Source of the DNA: Rosistilla oblonga
GTDB taxonomy: Bacteria; Planctomycetota; Planctomycetia; Pirellulales; Pirellulaceae
Direction: 5' to 3'
NCBI RefSeq assembly: GCF_007751715.1
Contig: NZ_CP036292.1
Span: forward strand, 4,595,339-4,659,338
DNA: 64,000 nucleotides
Shown here: positions 24,930-34,866 of the stretch, piece by piece
How positions within the stretch are numbered: position 1 is the stretch's first letter
Layout: the number at the start of each line of letters is the position of its first letter
Notes under the pieces: model-generated
The model's database searches: none
What the model saw: the letters and a program-made list of their open reading frames with translations, nothing else
Told to the model about the DNA's origin: nothing
Position numbers and translations under genes: made by a program

Positions 24930-26588
24930 TCAGACGCAGACCAAGTTGAGCACGTCGTCGTCGAGCTTCTTCTTGTCGGGGCAGCCGTTCGACTTCCACC
25001 ATCGCTTGGCTTGATTGCGATCCCAAAGATCGCCGGCACTGCACTGCCGAATCGCGTCTCCCAACTCTTGAACGTCGGCAAAACGATTGTTGCGATCTTT
25101 TTGCAGACACCGCAACACAATCTCCTCGAGATCCGCAGGGACGTCGTCGACAAGCTCCGACGGCGGAATCGGTTGTTCGTTTGCCTGAGCCAACAGGATC
25201 TTCATCGGCGTACTGCCTTCGAACGGAGGCTGACCGGTCAGCAGAAAATAAGCGACCGCCCCCAGCGAATAGATATCCGATCGGTGATCCGGCGTATCGC
25301 CCAAAGCTTGTTCGGGAGACAGATACAGCGGCGAACCGGTCACGGTGCCGTCGCGAGTCAGATCCAAGTTATCGTTTTGCGTCATCGGTTTGACCAAGCC
25401 GAAATCCAACAGCTTCGCCACGTCCGAAACGCCGCCGCGATGAGCTACAAAGATGTTCGCAGGTTTGACGTCGCGATGGACCAGCGATTCCCCGTGAGCT
25501 TCGACCAACGCGTCGCAGACCTGGCTCAACAGAAACGCAGCCCGCGACGCCGGCATCGGACCGTGCATCTTGACGACCTGTTCCATCGTCAACCCAGGCA
25601 GGTATTCCATCACGTAATAGAAGGTCCCGTCGGCAGCGTGTCCGTAGTCGAAGATCTCGACGGTGTTCCAATGAGTCAACTTCGCTGTCAATTGCACCTC
25701 GCGTTCGAAGCGTTCGATCGCCAATTGATCGCCTGCCTTCTCGGGGCGGATCAGCTTGATCGCACAAGGTCGTTTCAGCATCATGTGTTCGGCTAGATAG
25801 ACTTCGCCCATGCCGCCAGAACCTAACAATCGCTTCAAGCGGTACTGGCCCAACTGTCGCGCTTCGAACGCTTGGCGTCGCAACCGGCCGATCGTGTAGA
25901 CGCCCCAAGTCGCGGCGGTCGCGGCGATACTTAAGATCAACGCGACCTCGACGGTCCCAGGGCGGATCTCGGGATTCCCCGCCGTCATCGCCTGAAAGAA
26001 CGGGCACGTCTGGTAGACATATAACCAAGTTCCAAATCCCATCGCCGCGAAACAGCTGTTCACCACCGCCGCCCGCTGCCAGGAGTTAGGGATCAGCAAC
26101 GAATAGGTGAAGATCAGAATGATCCACATCGGTGAGATCGGCGCGATGAAACCATTTCGGGCTCCGTGCAGCAGGAACGTATAGCCCAGCACCACAAAGT
26201 AGACGGCGGTCGAACCAAACAGCAACAGCTCGGTCAAGCGAACGTGCGTCACCATTTTGGAGCAGTTCATGCACAGCCGTAGACCGATCGTACCGCAGAT
26301 CGCCGTGACGACCGCGTGCAAGACGAAGGCGACCCATTCGAGCCGCGTGTCGATCGAACCGATCTCAAAGATCCGGCGTACGAGAAATGCGCCGAGAGCC
26401 ACAAACATGATCAGCCCCGCCGCCCGCAACCGCTCCGCCAGCAGCGATTCCGTCTCGGCACTGAGCCCCAATCCGCTCCCCGCGACCAATTGAGGTGCAG
26501 CGCAAACGACAGCTTTCGGTTGCGCCACCTGCTCCACGGGGCCATCGAGAGTTTGAGCGATATGGATCGATTCGGATACGGTAGCCAT
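24930..26588 (-). CDS. membrane-anchored serine/threonine protein kinase
   Basis: 552 residues. The first 245 residues hold about six membrane segments (for example LIMFVALGAFLVRRIF, VVTAICGTIGLRL and VALILSIAATAATWGVY). The C-terminal part is a complete Hanks-type kinase: P-loop LLGSGGMGEVYLA (254-266), Lys278, catalytic HRDVKPAN (371-378), DFG (395-397) and the activation segment GTVTGSPLYLSPEQ. All catalytic residues are present, so it should be active in the cytoplasm. The order (membrane part first, kinase last) is the reverse of PknB. It converges with the agarase-like gene, 33 bp apart. Confidence 0.9.
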   Translation of the reverse strand: MATVSESIHIAQTLDGPVEQVAQPKAVVCAAPQLVAGSGLGLSAETESLLAERLRAAGLIMFVALGAFLVRRIFEIGSIDTRLEWVAFVLHAVVTAICGTIGLRLCMNCSKMVTHVRLTELLLFGSTAVYFVVLGYTFLLHGARNGFIAPISPMWIILIFTYSLLIPNSWQRAAVVNSCFAAMGFGTWLYVYQTCPFFQAMTAGNPEIRPGTVEVALILSIAATAATWGVYTIGRLRRQAFEARQLGQYRLKRLLGSGGMGEVYLAEHMMLKRPCAIKLIRPEKAGDQLAIERFEREVQLTAKLTHWNTVEIFDYGHAADGTFYYVMEYLPGLTMEQVVKMHGPMPASRAAFLLSQVCDALVEAHGESLVHRDVKPANIFVAHRGGVSDVAKLLDFGLVKPMTQNDNLDLTRDGTVTGSPLYLSPEQALGDTPDHRSDIYSLGAVAYFLLTGQPPFEGSTPMKILLAQANEQPIPPSELVDDVPADLEEIVLRCLQKDRNNRFADVQELGDAIRQCSAGDLWDRNQAKRWWKSNGCPDKKKLDDDVLNLVCV

Positions 26589-27241
26589 GCGGTAGGCTCA
26601 TCGGGGGTGGGCGGAGACGAATTGCATGTCCGATCGCTCGCTCGCCGGTTTGGCGGGCCAGCTTTAAAACGAATTATAGACGTCGTGCGCGGTTTTGCGC
26701 ATCGGTCACGGCGAATCGCGCCGCGACGGCGACGCCGATTCACTCGATTCGTGGAAGGAAAGTTGGCCGATACGTTCCATAAATCTCTCCTGTTAAGACG
26801 TAAGTTTCAGCAAAAAGGTTCAGCTGGCAGCAACATCCGGGGGGCGATAGCAACCGCGGCGGTTCGCGAAATCACGTCGGCTGTCCTTGCGATAGCTGCT
26901 CAAAAACTCAGCCTGCCCAAATTCCAACCCCTCCGTTTTTTTGGGGGTATCTCACGGCAGCCCGCCGGCATCGCTATTATCATGAGACCGCCGGCGGCCG
27001 ACTTTCCGCAGGCGTCGGCGTTGACCTAAACCGCGGCGACCACGTGGCTTGCGACAACCCGACGGCGAGTCCACAGCGACCTGCGGAGAGCATCGTCCTT
27101 TTGTTTCGCAGGGTGAACCACGGCTCCAGTCTCCCCCAAGAGACGTGCCAGTGTTCGCCTGGCCCGGATTTGCCCCTCCGGCGGTACTCGCTGCGTCCGA
27201 CTGCCAACTAAGATCTCCCATCTCCACCTAACCTGGATAAA
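26589..27241. other. 650 bp gap between divergent kinase and beta-helix genes
   Basis: No convincing gene. An 8 bp inverted repeat, CCGCCGGC / GCCGGCGG (26962-26969 and 26990-26997), lies in it without a U-run. Presumably it holds the divergent promoters and the leader of the beta-helix gene. Confidence 0.4.
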
Positions 27242-29572
27242 ATGCCTAGACTCACTCTGAAGCTTCCCATTTATTTTCTTTTAAAATCCAACGATTTCAC
27301 CGGCTCGCGCGACTCAGCCGCACCGCGAAGCCCCCGCAAAACTGGGGCGACAAAACGCTCTCTGGCGGTGTGGATGTTCGGTCTGCTTTCGATAGCATTT
27401 GCCGCCAGCGAATCGATGGCGGTCGATATCTATGTCGCAGCCGACGCCGAAGCGGCGGGCAATGGAAGTCGCGGCAAGCCGTTCCAGAACCTGGTCGAGG
27501 CTCGGGATCGAATTCGCACTGCGCGGAAAGCGGGACAGTTGGACGAGGGTGTTGCGATCACCGTTCACGTCGCTCCGGGAACCTACCCGGTGACCGATTC
27601 GTTCGAATTGAAAGCCGAGGACAGCGGCACCGCGGCGGCACCGATCACCTACCGCGCACAGCAACCGGGAACTGCAACGATCAGCGGCGGGATCACGATT
27701 CCGGCCTCAAGCTTCGTGCCGGTCACCGACGCCGCGATCAACGATCGGATCGACACATCGGTTCGCGATAAAATCCGCGTGGCCGATCTCTCGCAACTCC
27801 TGCCCGAAAAGGTCGCCTCGTGGAAAAAATCGTTCCGCGGCGCACCGGCGGGCCCTTGGCTGTATGTCGACGCGCAGCCGATGACGCTGGCGAGGTGGCC
27901 CAATGCCGACGCGGAAAACGAAGGCTGGGCTGATTTTTCAAAAGCTATCGATTCCGGGCTGGCAGAACCCGATTCGGACGACCCTGAACGGCGGAAAGCT
28001 CGACCGGGATCATTTGAATTCAATGATCCTCGCCCCGCACGATGGGACTTGGACCAAGGCGTTTGGCTGCTGGGATACTGGACGCACGATTGGTCCGACG
28101 AAGTAATCCAAATCGGCGGCTACGATCCGCAGAACCAAGTGATCCAACTGGCGGCACCTCATCACTACGGCATCATGGCTGGCACCTGGGGTGGATCCAA
28201 ACGCCGCTTCTTCGCCTTCAACGTCTTGGAGGAACTGGACACTCCGGGCGAATGGTATTTGGATCGCACGGCGCGGCGACTGTATTACTACCCGATCGAA
28301 GCGGCTCAACCGCAGTCGATCGTGTTGGCGACGCTGAACAAGCGATTGGTTCGCGTGGAAAAAGCGGAGCACATCAAACTGGAAGGCCTTCGATTTGAGT
28401 ACGGTGTTGCCGGCGGGATCGAACTGAAAGATACGCACCAGATCGAGATAAACGGTTGCACGATCGCCAACATGTCCCGCGATGGCCTTTCGATTTCGGG
28501 AACCGAAAACGTCGTCCGCTCTTGCGAGCTTTACAACCTTGGCACCTCGGGCATTTCACTGCGTGGAGGCGATCGCAAGTCGCTGACGCCGGCCAAAAAC
28601 TTGGTAGTCAACACCCACATCCATCACTACGGCAAGTTCCAACGCAGCTACGCCCCCGGGATCAGCGCCCACGGGTGCGGGCAGATCGTCCGCAACAACT
28701 TGATCCACGACGCGCCACACAACGCGATCTTGTACGGTGGCAACGAACATCGCTTTGAACGCAATGAGATCTATCGCGTCGTGATGGAAACCGGCGATTC
28801 GGGAGCGTTCTACACCGGACGCGACTGGACCAGCCAAGGCAACATCCTGCGGCATAATTACATCCACGACCTCGGTGGCGGCGACGACAAGCACGTCAAC
28901 ACGATGGGCGTCTATCTCGACGACTGCGACAGTGGCGACACGATCGAAGGAAACCTCTTCGTTCGAGCCGGACGCGCGATCATGATCGGCGGCGGACGCG
29001 ACAATCACGTGCTCAACAACTTGGTGATCGATTGCCCGATCGGCCTACATCTGGATGCTCGCGGAACCAGTTGGAAACAGTGGAATAATCCCAAATACTC
29101 GGGTTGGAATCTGCAAGCCAAAGCCGAAGCGATGAATTACCAATCACCGCCGTGGAGCCAACGGTATCCGAACCTGGCGAAGATCATGGACGATTCGCCT
29201 AAACAGCCGCTGCACAACGTGATCCAACGCAACGTTTTTGTCGATTGCGCCAAACAAGTTTGCAGCTTCAACAAAAACGTCGACTCGGTTTTGGACAAGC
29301 TCGATATCGCCAACAACCTCGCTGTAAACAGCTCGGGCCAGGCCGAAGGGATCGCGACGACCGACGGGATCCAAGGTTTCACTAACGTTGCCGGAACCGC
29401 CGAAAAACCGATCGCGATCGAGGTTCCCGACGCGTCCGCCGAATCGGTCTCGCTGCCAGCCGATCCGCGATTGACCGATCCGCTGCCCGGCTTCGAAGCG
29501 ATCCCGCTGGACAAGATCGGATTATATCAAGACGACTACCGACACAATCTCCCCACACGAAACGAACTCTAG
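27242..29572 (+). CDS. secreted right-handed parallel beta-helix protein
   Basis: 776 residues from the first ATG. A second ATG at 27374 sits inside the hydrophobic signal segment (SLAVWMFGLLSIAFAASESM), so the basic residues before it argue for the longer start. The mature part opens DIYVAADAEAAGNGSRGKPF, with a short Gly/Asp spacer, then DRIRTARKAG, as in pectate-lyase-fold carbohydrate-active proteins. The middle has repeated strand turns (VENAEHIKLEGLRFEYG-like, NGCTIANMSRDGLSISGTEN, VNTHIHHYGKFQR, RNNLIHDAPHNAILYGG). It is probably an exported glycan-binding or -cleaving enzyme (GH141-like is possible). It is followed 18 bp later by an SGNH esterase in the same direction. Confidence 0.75.
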   Translation: MPRLTLKLPIYFLLKSNDFTGSRDSAAPRSPRKTGATKRSLAVWMFGLLSIAFAASESMAVDIYVAADAEAAGNGSRGKPFQNLVEARDRIRTARKAGQLDEGVAITVHVAPGTYPVTDSFELKAEDSGTAAAPITYRAQQPGTATISGGITIPASSFVPVTDAAINDRIDTSVRDKIRVADLSQLLPEKVASWKKSFRGAPAGPWLYVDAQPMTLARWPNADAENEGWADFSKAIDSGLAEPDSDDPERRKARPGSFEFNDPRPARWDLDQGVWLLGYWTHDWSDEVIQIGGYDPQNQVIQLAAPHHYGIMAGTWGGSKRRFFAFNVLEELDTPGEWYLDRTARRLYYYPIEAAQPQSIVLATLNKRLVRVEKAEHIKLEGLRFEYGVAGGIELKDTHQIEINGCTIANMSRDGLSISGTENVVRSCELYNLGTSGISLRGGDRKSLTPAKNLVVNTHIHHYGKFQRSYAPGISAHGCGQIVRNNLIHDAPHNAILYGGNEHRFERNEIYRVVMETGDSGAFYTGRDWTSQGNILRHNYIHDLGGGDDKHVNTMGVYLDDCDSGDTIEGNLFVRAGRAIMIGGGRDNHVLNNLVIDCPIGLHLDARGTSWKQWNNPKYSGWNLQAKAEAMNYQSPPWSQRYPNLAKIMDDSPKQPLHNVIQRNVFVDCAKQVCSFNKNVDSVLDKLDIANNLAVNSSGQAEGIATTDGIQGFTNVAGTAEKPIAIEVPDASAESVSLPADPRLTDPLPGFEAIPLDKIGLYQDDYRHNLPTRNEL

Positions 29573-29590
29573 AGGAACATGAGGAACACC

Positions 29591-30907
29591 ATGACAAATA
29601 GGAATTTCAAAACTTGTTGGCGTGGGATCGCAGCATTAGCGATCTGCGCGGCGACGCTGATGCCCCAGTTCCCTGCGAGCGCTGCCGACGCACCTGAATA
29701 CGCTCCGGTCGCCGCGGAACTCGTCCGCCCACGCGGCGGGATGGGAAACGTGCTTGAAAAGCTACGCGCCGGAGAGCCGGTCAAAATTGCTTACCTCGGC
29801 GGTTCGATCACCGCCGCGGCTGGATGGCGTGTGAAGACGCGAGAGTGGTTCAGCGAGCAGTTTCCGCAGGCAAAGGTGGAAGAGATCCATGCGGCGATCG
29901 GCGGCACAGGTAGCGATCTGGGCGTGTTTCGCGTCGGTCGCGACGCTTTGCAGCACAAACCCGATCTGATGTTCGTCGAATTTGCAGTCAACGACGGCGG
30001 TGCGGCACCCGAGCAGATTTGGAAAGCGATGGAGGGAATCGTCCGGCAAACCTGGGCGGCTAATCCACGCACCGACATCTGTTTCGTCTACACCTTCCGC
30101 ACCGGTTACGAGAACGACCTCGGCAAAGGGATGTGCCCGCGAGCGGCTTCGGCGATGGAGATGCTGGCCGACCACTACCAGATCCCATCGATCAACGTCG
30201 CGTTGAAGATCGTCGAACTGCAACAGGCGGGCAAGCTGATCTACAAATCGGATCAACCGACCGAAGCGGGAATCGTGCGATTTTCGTCCGACGGGGTCCA
30301 TCCGCTCGACGATGGTCATCAAATCTACACCGACGTGATCGCCGACGCTGTCGAGCAGATCGGCAAAGCGTCGACGCCGGTCGATCACGGCACCAAGCTG
30401 GACAAGCCATTTGTCGAAGACCATTGGCAGGCGGCGAAAATGGTCCCGCTGACCGCCGCGATGCTTTCACCGCAATGGCAGCAGCTGCCAGCCGACAACA
30501 CGTTGGCGAAGCGATTCGGAAATCGAATGGGAACGATTTGGGAAGCCACGCAACCGGGCAGCAAGCTGACTTTCAAATTCCGCGGCTCGATCGCCAAGCT
30601 GTACGATCTGTTGGGCCCTGACGGCGGGCAGGTACTGATCACTGTCGACGGCAAGCCGCGGCCGAAACCTGCGCCCCGATTCGACAGCTACTGCACCTAC
30701 CATCGGATCGCAACGTTGTCGGTCGCCAATGGGCTCGATCCGAACGAGGTTCACACGGTGACTGTCGAAGTCGATTCGCAGCAGCCCGACCGACAGAGCG
30801 TTGCGTTTCGCTTGAAAGATCCCGAGACGGAACTGAAGCAACCCAAGTACCAAGGAACCAACGTCCGCGTCGGACAGATCCTGGTGCTCGGCGACGTCAT
30901 CCCTTAG
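29591..30907 (+). CDS. secreted SGNH/GDSL-type esterase
   Basis: 438 residues from the ATG at 29591, preceded by GAGG six bases upstream. An ATG at 29579 has a poorer spacing. Signal peptide: [27 protein letters not shown] blocks are [11 protein letters not shown] (Ser nucleophile), GGTGSD (Gly), VEFAVNDGG (Asn) and [10 protein letters not shown] (Asp/His). The last 130 residues form a beta-rich module. Members remove acetyl or other acyl groups from polysaccharides. It follows the beta-helix gene closely and is probably in the same operon, consistent with stepwise glycan breakdown. Confidence 0.8.
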   Translation: MTNRNFKTCWRGIAALAICAATLMPQFPASAADAPEYAPVAAELVRPRGGMGNVLEKLRAGEPVKIAYLGGSITAAAGWRVKTREWFSEQFPQAKVEEIHAAIGGTGSDLGVFRVGRDALQHKPDLMFVEFAVNDGGAAPEQIWKAMEGIVRQTWAANPRTDICFVYTFRTGYENDLGKGMCPRAASAMEMLADHYQIPSINVALKIVELQQAGKLIYKSDQPTEAGIVRFSSDGVHPLDDGHQIYTDVIADAVEQIGKASTPVDHGTKLDKPFVEDHWQAAKMVPLTAAMLSPQWQQLPADNTLAKRFGNRMGTIWEATQPGSKLTFKFRGSIAKLYDLLGPDGGQVLITVDGKPRPKPAPRFDSYCTYHRIATLSVANGLDPNEVHTVTVEVDSQQPDRQSVAFRLKDPETELKQPKYQGTNVRVGQILVLGDVIP

Positions 30908-30938
30908 ACGTTGCAGAAGACGCTGACGCGAGCCTGAA

Positions 30939-31014
30939 GCTCGACGCGCGGCCCAGCGATTCTCTGGCCCCGAGAATCGCAACCGGCACGCGCGTCGGGC
31001 TTTTTCTTTTTCTG
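30939..31014 (+). terminator. probable intrinsic terminator after the esterase gene
   Basis: A long hairpin: a 12 bp outer arm GCTCGACGCGCG (30939-30950) pairs with CGCGCGTCGGGC (30989-31000) with one G-T pair. An inner 8 bp arm, CGATTCTC/GAGAATCG, lies between them. CTTTTTCTTTTTCT follows. Confidence 0.7.
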
Positions 31015-31183
31015 TCGCGACACCGCTCGGCTGCGTCCCGACGTCGCCGCCGTTTTGCTTGTCCCGGCCCGGCGCGGCCGGTAGGATTGGAACGCCCACT
31101 CAGCTTTGAAGCGATTCTCCGCGACGCGTGGGCGTTTACGCAGCGATCGATACGACGTCTGGCCTCCTGAATCCCAACCGACA

Positions 31184-32170
31184 ATGCAACCACTCCATCG
31201 ATTCCCACCGACGCAACCGCACTGCAGCACCGCGACGGCGGACGCCTCGGACGCCGAATTTCTGCAAGATGTCCTGGCTGGGCTCTCAAAAAGTCAGAAA
31301 CATTTGCCCTGCAAATATTTCTACGATGAACGCGGTTCGAAGCTGTTCGATCAGATCTGCGAACTCGACAGCTATTATCCGACGCGGACCGAAACGGGAA
31401 TCATGGTCGACAACGCTGAAGCGATCGGCAGACGCTTAGGGCCCGAAGCCGTTCTCGTCGAATACGGCAGCGGCAGCAGCACCAAGACGCGGCAGCTGTT
31501 GGATCATTTGCAGAACCCGACCGCCTACATTCCCGTCGACATCTCCGAAGACCATTTGTTAGCGACCGCCGAGCGTTTGAAAGCGGATTACCCCGATCTG
31601 GACATCCATCCGATCGTCGCCGATTTCACCCAGGGCTTTGAAATCCCGACAGCCTACCGCGACTCGCAGCTGACCGTCTATTTCCCAGGATCGACGATTG
31701 GCAATCTCGAACCCGATGCCGCGATCGAACTATTGCGGACGATCGCGAGGCAGTGCGATTCGCATGGCGGTCTGTTGATCGGCGTCGATTTGGACAAAGC
31801 CGAACAAGTGCTGTTGGATGCCTACGACGACGATCTCGGCGTCACCGCCGAATTCAATCTCAATCTACTGCATCGCATCAACCGCCAGCTGAACGGGAAT
31901 TTTGCTGTCGACAAGTTCCGCCACGTCGCGATCTACAACGCGGCAAAGGCTCGGATCGAGATCTACTTGGAGAGTCGTTGTGATCAAGCGGTTGCGATCG
32001 GCGACGCCCAGTTCACGTTTGCTGAAGGGGAACGCATTCTGACCGAATACTCGCACAAATACGACGTCTCCAGCTTCGCCGACCTCGCCCGCCACGCGGG
32101 TCTGAGCGTCGATGAGGTCTGGACCGACCCACGCGACGATTTTGCAGTAATGCACTTCAGCGCCACGTAA
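31184..32170 (+). CDS. egtD: L-histidine N-alpha-methyltransferase (EgtD)
   Basis: 328 residues from the ATG at 31184; an earlier in-frame ATG at 31106 adds low-complexity sequence. It belongs to the Methyltransf_33 family, which trimethylates histidine to hercynine, the first step of ergothioneine synthesis, using S-adenosylmethionine. Visible blocks are CKYFYDERGSKLFDQICELD and YYPTRTE near the N-terminus, VEYGSGSSTKTRQLLDHL (SAM site), YIPVDISEDHL and VYFPGSTIGNLEP. No EgtB, EgtC or EgtE lies in the window, so the rest of the pathway must be elsewhere or absent. It converges with proB, 23 bp apart. Confidence 0.9.
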   Translation: MQPLHRFPPTQPHCSTATADASDAEFLQDVLAGLSKSQKHLPCKYFYDERGSKLFDQICELDSYYPTRTETGIMVDNAEAIGRRLGPEAVLVEYGSGSSTKTRQLLDHLQNPTAYIPVDISEDHLLATAERLKADYPDLDIHPIVADFTQGFEIPTAYRDSQLTVYFPGSTIGNLEPDAAIELLRTIARQCDSHGGLLIGVDLDKAEQVLLDAYDDDLGVTAEFNLNLLHRINRQLNGNFAVDKFRHVAIYNAAKARIEIYLESRCDQAVAIGDAQFTFAEGERILTEYSHKYDVSSFADLARHAGLSVDEVWTDPRDDFAVMHFSAT

Positions 32171-32193
32171 GCTTCCGCCGACGCCAAAACAAC

Positions 32194-33354
32194 TTAGCGA
32201 GGCAGCGGCAGCCCGTTGTTAATTGCAATGTTGTCGCAATGGACCACGGTGTCAAAGGGACAGTGCCCCAGGACGTCGTCGATCTGACCGCTTGGCAAGC
32301 CGATGATTTTTGTCGCTTCCTCGGAAGTGTAGTTGATCAGCCCGCGTGCGAGTTCATTTCCCTGAGGGTCGATGATGGCAACGACTTCGCCACGATCAAA
32401 GATTCCCTCGACGCGGCGGATTCCGATCGCCAGCAAACTCTTTCCTCGCTCACCCACCGCGCGAGCGGCTCCGAGGTCGACGTGCAATTCCCCCGCCAGT
32501 GCCGCGACCGAATCGATCCAACGCAACCGGCCGCGGATCGGTTTCTCTTCGGGTTGAAACAGCGTTCCGATCGATTCGCCCGCCAAGATCTTTTCCAACA
32601 CGCGATCGTCGCGGCCGGGGCCGATGATCACCGAGTGGCCGTGGGAGGTGGCGATCTGAGCGGCGACAAGTTTGCTGCTCATGCCACCTTTGCTGACACT
32701 GTTTTGTGTGTCGCAAGCCATCGCGATCACTTCGTGGTTGATCGTTTCAACCGTCGACATCCGCTTGCTGTTTGGATCGCTGGGGTGGCAGGTGTGCAGG
32801 CCGTCGATGTCGGTCAGGATCACCAACATCGCATCGTTGATCAGACTGGCGACCGAAGCGGCTAAGCGATCGTTGTCGCCAAAGGTGGTCATCAGTTCCT
32901 CGACCGCGACGCTGTCGTTTTCGTTGATGATCGGAACCGCTTTATAGGCCGCGATCTGTCGCAGCGCATTCCGCAGGTTCAAAAAGCTGGAACGATTTCG
33001 CAGATCCTCGGCGGTCAAAAGGACCTGTGCTGCGTGCCGCCCATGTTGGGCGAAGGCGTGTTGATAGGCTTGCATCAGGTCGGTTTGCCCGATGGCTGCG
33101 ACGGCTTGCAGATCGGCCAGCATCCGTGGTCGCTCAGTCAATCCCAGCTTGCCGATACCCGCGCCGACAGCACCGCTGCTGACCAGCACAACGGTACGCC
33201 CGGTGTCCATGACTTTGCATAATTGTTCGGCGAGGATCGCGATCCGCTCGCGATCGAGACAGCCGTCGGGAGATGTTAGAACGCGCGTGCCGACCTTAAC
33301 GACTAAGGTTTCAGCCGCGGCGAGTGCTTCAATTCGATTGATGTCGGTTGACAA
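32194..33354 (-). CDS. proB: glutamate 5-kinase
   Basis: 386 residues. Start is the TTG at 33354, fixed by the AAAGGAG six bases upstream; an ATG 12 codons further up would place this RBS inside the gene. It catalyses ATP-dependent phosphorylation of L-glutamate, the first step of proline synthesis. An amino-acid kinase domain (LVVKVGTRVLTSPDG, VLVSSGAVGAGIGKLG, PIINENDSVAVEEL, FGDNDRLAASVA, VILTDIDGLHTCHP and SKGGMSSKLVAAQIA) is followed by a C-terminal PUA domain (about 290-386). No proA is adjacent. Confidence 0.93.
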   Translation of the reverse strand: MSTDINRIEALAAAETLVVKVGTRVLTSPDGCLDRERIAILAEQLCKVMDTGRTVVLVSSGAVGAGIGKLGLTERPRMLADLQAVAAIGQTDLMQAYQHAFAQHGRHAAQVLLTAEDLRNRSSFLNLRNALRQIAAYKAVPIINENDSVAVEELMTTFGDNDRLAASVASLINDAMLVILTDIDGLHTCHPSDPNSKRMSTVETINHEVIAMACDTQNSVSKGGMSSKLVAAQIATSHGHSVIIGPGRDDRVLEKILAGESIGTLFQPEEKPIRGRLRWIDSVAALAGELHVDLGAARAVGERGKSLLAIGIRRVEGIFDRGEVVAIIDPQGNELARGLINYTSEEATKIIGLPSGQIDDVLGHCPFDTVVHCDNIAINNGLPLPR

Positions 33355-33360
33355 ATGGTA

Positions 33361-33367
33361 CTCCTTT
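33361..33367 (-). promoter_or_regulatory. Shine-Dalgarno that sets the proB TTG start
   Basis: AAAGGAG on the minus strand, six bases (TACCAT) before TTG at 33354. It is one of the clearest RBS sites in this window. Confidence 0.75.
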
Positions 33368-33448
33368 AAATGGCAACCATTCTGTACCAACCGACCCCAT
33401 CGCGCAAAGCCCCCGCCGCCGCGAAGTTCTGTTCGACGAGGCGCCAGC

Positions 33449-34858
33449 CTACGTCAAAATTCCTTTCACGACTTTACCAGCGACGTCGGTCAACCGGAAA
33501 TCGCGGCCGGCGTGGCGGTAGGTCAGCCGCGTGTGATCCAAGCCCATCAGATGCAAAAGCGTGGCGTGAAGATCGTGCACGTGGACCTTATCGACGGTAG
33601 CGTAATAGCCGTAATCGTCGGTCGCACCATACTGAATCCCGGGCCGCACTCCGGCACCGGCCATCCACATCGTGAAGCCTTCGGGATTGTGATCGCGGCC
33701 GTCGTTGCCGCTCCCCTGGCAGGTCGGCGTCCGACCGAATTCGCCTCCCCACAGGACCAGCGTATCCTTCAACAGGCCGCGAGCCTTAAGATCGCGCAAC
33801 AGACCGGCGATCGGTTTGTCGACCTCTTTCGCGTTCTGCTCGTGCCCCTTCCGCAGCGAACCGTGCTGGTCCCATTGGACCTCGGTATTGCTGTGCGTGA
33901 CTTGCACAAACCGCACGCCACGCTCGACAAATCGCCGCGCCATCAGGCACTGGCGGCCAAAGTCGGCGGTCTTCGGATCATCCAGTCCGTACAGATCGTG
34001 CGTGGGTTTTGTCTCCGCCGCGAGATCCAACGCGTCGGGCATTTCGGTCTGCATCCGGAACGCCAACTCGAACGATTTGATCCTCGCTTCCAATGCGGAA
34101 TCGGGGCCGGTCGAATCGAGGAAGTTCTGGTTCATCGATTGCATCAGTTCCAACTGCATCCGCTGGCTCGCTCGGTCGAGATTCGCGTTCTGCATATATT
34201 TGACGCGAGCTTGATCCGACGGCTGACTAGCGTTCCCCAGCGGAATCCCAGTGTGACTGGCGGGCAGGAACGCGGAGCTCCAGTTTTTGGTGCCGCCATG
34301 AGCCAAAGTCGGACAGATCGTGATGAAGCCCGGCAGGTTCTGGTTTTCCGTTCCCAAGCCATACGAGATCCACGATCCCATGCTCGGCCGCACAAACACG
34401 TCACTGCCGGTGTGGATCTTCAGACAGGCACCGCCGTGAGCCGAATTGGAACCGTACATCGAATTGATAATGCACAGATCGTCGACACATTCTGCGACAT
34501 GCGGGAACAGCTCGCTGACCGCGATCCCACTCTCGCCGTACCGCTTGAACTTCCACGGCGATCCTAGCAGATTACCGGTCGGTGCAAACTGGACCCGCGG
34601 CTTTTCGAAGGGCAACGGCTTGCCATCGTCCTTCTGCAACTGCGGCTTGTAATCGAAGGTGTCCATGTGCGATGGACCACCTTTCATAAACAGAAAGATC
34701 ACCCGGCGGGCACGCGGTGCAAAGTGAGGCGCCCGTTCGGAACCCGACAGTCCGGGCAGGTTGCTTCCCTGCGACTCTTCAGCCAACAGCGATGCCAAGG
34801 CCAGCGATCCGAAACCCGCTCCGGTCGTCTTCAATAGTTGTCGTCGTGAAAAATTCAT
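33449..34858 (-). CDS. DUF1501 protein (alkaline-phosphatase-like fold), Tat leader
   Basis: 469 residues. The twin-arginine leader is FSRRQLLKTTGAGFGSLALA. DUF1501 signatures are IFLFMKGGPSHMDTFDYKPQ, LFPHVAECVDDLCIINSMY, WGGEFGRTPTCQGSG, GRDHNPEGFTMWMAGAG and VHVHDLHATLLHLMGLDH. It is the last gene of the sigma / FecR-LamG / cytochrome / DUF1501 run, 8 bp after the cytochrome gene. It belongs to a different subgroup from the DUF1501 protein at 8563 (their tails differ clearly). Function is unknown; export by Tat suggests a bound metal or folded cofactor. Confidence 0.88.
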   Translation of the reverse strand: MNFSRRQLLKTTGAGFGSLALASLLAEESQGSNLPGLSGSERAPHFAPRARRVIFLFMKGGPSHMDTFDYKPQLQKDDGKPLPFEKPRVQFAPTGNLLGSPWKFKRYGESGIAVSELFPHVAECVDDLCIINSMYGSNSAHGGACLKIHTGSDVFVRPSMGSWISYGLGTENQNLPGFITICPTLAHGGTKNWSSAFLPASHTGIPLGNASQPSDQARVKYMQNANLDRASQRMQLELMQSMNQNFLDSTGPDSALEARIKSFELAFRMQTEMPDALDLAAETKPTHDLYGLDDPKTADFGRQCLMARRFVERGVRFVQVTHSNTEVQWDQHGSLRKGHEQNAKEVDKPIAGLLRDLKARGLLKDTLVLWGGEFGRTPTCQGSGNDGRDHNPEGFTMWMAGAGVRPGIQYGATDDYGYYATVDKVHVHDLHATLLHLMGLDHTRLTYRHAGRDFRLTDVAGKVVKGILT

Positions 34859-34866
34859 GGCTCTAC

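Noticed and set aside
33449-33560. Possible third copy of the DUF1501 tail repeat
   Set aside because: The C-terminus of this DUF1501 protein (LTYRHAGRDFRLTDVAGKVV) is only distantly similar; it is not a copy of the 106 bp repeat.
33092-34567. 491-codon plus-strand frame
   Set aside because: It lies antisense to the DUF1501 gene and proB; the composition (His/Gln/Arg-rich, no domain) is that of a shadow frame.
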